This document shows, in pieces, positions 8,201 through 9,641 of a stretch of DNA of 9,641 nt (its first letter is position 1; each line of letters starts with the position of its first letter). A program made the position numbers and the translations under genes. The notes beneath the pieces are model-generated. The model did no database searches. It was not told the DNA's origin and saw nothing but the letters and a program-made list of their open reading frames with translations. Where the stretch lies: positions 1 through 9,641 of the forward strand of contig JAKBCQ010000043.1 of NCBI GenBank assembly GCA_021807585.1. The letters run 5' to 3'. The stretch comes from Planctomycetota bacterium (GTDB lineage Bacteria; Planctomycetota; Planctomycetia; Isosphaerales; Isosphaeraceae).

Positions 8201-9641
8201 TCGTCGGCGCTCAACTACTGGATCAACCTCAATCAAACGGGATATACCGATAGCGCCTACTTGAACATGCCCGTTGGAACGCGAACCCTCAATTTCGGGC
8301 CCAACGCGTTCAAGGATCTTCGACCCTACGCCAACCCCGACGGAGTCAACGCGATCCTCCAATGGACCGCGGTACCCGCCTACGACGTCAATTATGGACT
8401 CGTCGGCACGACGACTTCGACCGCCGCCGCAGGTGGAATCGCGGGAGGAGCCGGAACCGGCGCGACTGGAGCCTCCGGACTCTTCCAGGCGCCCCCTTCG
8501 ATCTACGGAACAAACGACCCCCGCGCGTATTCCCGAATCTCAGTCAGCAACGCGATCGCCGCGGTCGAAGGGGATATCGCGATCAATTGGCTGCTTAAAC
8601 ATAACGTTCTCCCGCTTATCGATACCAATCATAGCGGGTTGATCACGGCGCAGGACATCCAGAACTTCGTCGACAACGCTGCGTCGATGGGGATGCCCGA
8701 AGCCGGCGCCATGGCCGCTCTCTTGGGTGGCACGGGCGCCGCGGTCTCGGCGGGATCCACCGAATTCGGTACGGGTACCGTCTCGACCAACGGAACCAAC
8801 GGAGAATCGAGCGATCAGCCCGATTCTCCAGCGGCTCTCCAGCGCAGGTTCAACTTCTTCGATTATGCCGCCAACGGCTCGCTCAAGGGTGCGATTCCGA
8901 TCAGCTCGTTCCCGATCCTCGCGCGGACGCTCCTCCCGCCCCCCGACGCTTTCCGCATCATCGATCGCCAGGCGTCCTCTGGGAACGGATACCTGATCGC
9001 TCCGACCGCCCAACGCGACTATAAGAACCTTCAACATCTATTGCCGACTTATGTGTGGGTTCCCAAGTCCGCGCTCGTCAAATACCGCAACGTCTCTCCC
9101 GCGGCGTTCGGTATCGCCAAGGGACTTGATCCGCTCACCAGCTCGCCGCGGTACACGCTCTTCGACGTCCCCAATACGGCGTCGACGAACTCCAACACCG
9201 TCTCCAACGGGTCGTCGAGCGGAACCGCGGGATCGACAAGCTCCGGTTCAAGCTCGACTTCGGGATCGGGCGGAACAAGCGGGTCGAACGTAATCGCGTC
9301 GACAAACGTCGGAACATCGACAAACACGACGACGACCGCCTCGACAACCGCGACCCCGACGACTTCCACGCCGGCCGCATCTTCAAGCTCGACAAGCTCG
9401 ACCTTGCCGGCGCAGTCACCGACAATCGTCAATGTCGGAACGTCGACGACGTTGGGATCGGTCACCCCGATCACCAATTCGAGTTCAAGCACCACCGGCT
9501 CGACCTCGAATGCGTCGTCGACCTCCGCGGTCTCCTCGGTGAACTCGCTCCTCACCTCGCTCGGGCTCCCCGCCGCGGCGGGGACAATCACCCCCTCGTC
9601 CTCAAACGGATCGTCGACATCCTCGACGACGACGAGTTCGA
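5261..9641 (+). CDS. Giant LEPR-XLL-type surface protein with propeller-like, subtilase-like, EF-hand and Ser/Thr stalk regions; 3'-truncated
   Basis: The frame is open from the ATG to the window edge (1460 codons, no stop). Residues 1-24 are basic, and LELLETRQLLA at 25-35 matches the N-terminal LEPR-XLL motif of large planctomycete surface proteins. Residues ~85-590 carry beta-propeller-like strands (GVIYRVDPATG, ITFDPNGYF..PSMFVAS, GGRIVRISPEG, ITFSASGTTLYAADD). Residues ~590-985 resemble a subtilisin-type S8 peptidase: AIAVLDTGVDG with Asp608, GHGTPVAGVIA with His659, IVPIAPAGQFG at the oxyanion site (Gln786, usually Asn), SFPAVLNEVVSVTGT, YAAPALDI, and GTSLATAMVTG with Ser967, which lacks the usual Pro. 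Residues 1121-1132 form an EF-hand/dockerin loop (DTNHSGLITAQD), with a degenerate partner from Asp1201. From about residue 1308 the chain is a Ser/Thr-rich stalk. Gly/Ala/Thr-rich insertions lie near residues 417-447, 638-657, 687-707, 797-817, 868-900, 943-957, 1049-1073 and 1156-1181. It is likely secreted or surface-exposed; catalytic activity is unproven. The missing C-terminus could hold an anchor. Confidence 0.88.
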   Translation, partial: MTQPSRPRTRGAAQRRRRTLKINQLELLETRQLLAPYVVTSPIAATFTAATTPTNADLGTVSITSSTATGAVSAAPLVSVGELTPISQFGNDIVQIAAGPGGAFGNGIYAISRGAGDNASIGAINRPGVIYRVDPATGKASVFFDLNTVINQIEPGGNAGNSMGASTGLVNWYSITFDPNGYFDGTPSMFVASVDKADPNKNVIYQISPSGQFLGAFVIFSNGQSAQQFTSNPTAIMVPPTDQQSFLRGLISAVGGTTTAQLANPTVTGITPGSAPPTLEAPTTALSGGANTVSGNFTAVFFDSNQYQPGQNIDSTVLPFGVIPTNFTLGPIVGLTAANAIYNSPDYSAFTDFGTPSAGGIPAQPGLSGVQGSGGELLIKNTTGATAFNVDSLPAAPTNFRRFESIAFDQYGYFSYGATTATTAGGGGTGTGGIGGGTTTTGTTVTPTYVGSMFVADLGTGLSVPVTPVAPLPTAVIEVPIQGPGTVGVTTDAAGNVVPIVTNGNTTDGSNIGGRIVRISPEGQVTTFAAGFATSGAQDATSFINSSLSITFSASGTTLYAADDNAIWQFKAVTDLANSTAGSIIGLNDLQTLGVPYDGSGSAIAVLDTGVDGNATPFQGHVALGTNIYTNGQGNTDTAAGATTTATGTAGGAGFTGGHGTPVAGVIAQFVPQATIVPINVFAPFISGGTSTTGTTTGTAATLGATNNTAVYKGLQYVNAHPFVANPLNPSQFDRVIAANFGFGTIHTFNTEATAYRKFPQLTIAFKNQLHQMRNLGIVPIAPAGQFGTPYGSQFGTSTAGAGGTGAASTAGAGTVGDFTGMSFPAVLNEVVSVTGTYPFPFLESAATPPTDPSVGALPTPLGPALLGFGLGLGGSGSSTGGAGGTTTSGAGGAAALTAGNLAIYSDELLAAANRSSTTDYAAPALDIPTFSRNSVANSLAASTTATGTAAGAALTGPLVFTDAGTSLATAMVTGSFSLVSSALNYWINLNQTGYTDSAYLNMPVGTRTLNFGPNAFKDLRPYANPDGVNAILQWTAVPAYDVNYGLVGTTTSTAAAGGIAGGAGTGATGASGLFQAPPSIYGTNDPRAYSRISVSNAIAAVEGDIAINWLLKHNVLPLIDTNHSGLITAQDIQNFVDNAASMGMPEAGAMAALLGGTGAAVSAGSTEFGTGTVSTNGTNGESSDQPDSPAALQRRFNFFDYAANGSLKGAIPISSFPILARTLLPPPDAFRIIDRQASSGNGYLIAPTAQRDYKNLQHLLPTYVWVPKSALVKYRNVSPAAFGIAKGLDPLTSSPRYTLFDVPNTASTNSNTVSNGSSSGTAGSTSSGSSSTSGSGGTSGSNVIASTNVGTSTNTTTTASTTATPTTSTPAASSSSTSSTLPAQSPTIVNVGTSTTLGSVTPITNSSSSTTGSTSNASSTSAVSSVNSLLTSLGLPAAAGTITPSSSNGSSTSSTTTSS
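6509..6601 (+). repeat. Gly/Thr-rich low-complexity insertion in the propeller-like region
   Basis: This stretch encodes about 30 residues of almost only Gly, Thr and Ala between FDQYGYFSYG and TYVGSMFVADLG. The homologous internal repeat near 5789-5839 reads FDPNGYFDGTPSMFVAS with no such segment, so this looks like an insertion in a turn between two strands. Confidence 0.7.
7190..7231 (+). repeat. 42-nt Gly/Ala/Thr-coding repeat, copy 1
   Basis: Encodes TTATGTAGGAGFTG immediately before the GHGT motif of the subtilase-like domain. It matches copy 2 at 36 of 42 bases in the same frame, exactly 900 bp apart. Confidence 0.7.
8090..8131 (+). repeat. 42-nt Gly/Ala/Thr-coding repeat, copy 2
   Basis: Encodes TTATGTAAGAALTG about 9 residues before the GTSLA motif. 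It shares 11 of 14 residues and 36 of 42 bases with copy 1. Confidence 0.7.
9182..9641 (+). repeat. Ser/Thr-rich low-complexity stalk
   Basis: About 150 residues consist mainly of Ser, Thr, Gly, Ala, Pro and Asn, coded by runs of TCG, ACG and AGC. One less repetitive patch (SVNSLLTSLGLPAAAG) lies near 9535-9588. Such segments usually act as extended, possibly glycosylated spacers between a surface domain and its anchor. The stretch runs past the window edge. Confidence 0.8.

Noticed and set aside
9049..9591. Acidic Val/Glu-rich open frame on the minus strand
   Set aside because: It is the reverse reading of the TCG/ACG-rich Ser/Thr stalk; the Val/Glu/Asp pattern is a by-product of that codon use.

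Overview
The window reads as chromosomal DNA of a planctomycete, with the family not resolved. Two observations support this: a DUF1553 gene followed by a Tat-exported DUF1501 gene, and a giant surface protein that opens with a basic stretch and an LExRQLL motif of the LEPR-XLL type. The DNA is GC-rich, roughly 60% by eye. The palindrome CGATCG is strongly over-represented.

Layout. Positions 1-1553 (+) hold the 3' part of a DUF1549/DUF1553-type gene whose start lies outside the window. After 30 bp comes a complete DUF1501 gene (1584-3107, +), probably in the same operon. A convergent gene on the minus strand (3156-4496) encodes an AsmA-like protein with one N-terminal membrane anchor. A gap of about 760 bp (4497-5260) separates it from a divergent gene. 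The gap holds an AT-rich promoter-like patch, a short tandem repeat, a rnpB-like 12-mer and a row of small hairpins. From 5261 to the window edge (+) runs one uninterrupted reading frame of at least 1460 codons, still open at the end.

The giant protein is the most interesting object. In order it has a basic LExRQLL N-terminus, a beta-propeller-like region, a divergent subtilisin-type (S8) domain with Asp608, His659 and Ser967, a dockerin/EF-hand-like pair, and a long Ser/Thr-rich stalk. About eight Gly/Ala/Thr/Ser-rich segments are spliced into the folded parts, and two of them are near-copies at DNA level exactly 900 bp apart. The oxyanion-hole Asn of the peptidase appears to be Gln, so activity is uncertain.

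The two left-hand genes likely work together on or outside the cytoplasmic membrane, but their biochemical role is unknown. The AsmA-like protein probably acts in the envelope. The giant protein is likely secreted or cell-surface. Nothing in the sequence ties the three units into one pathway.
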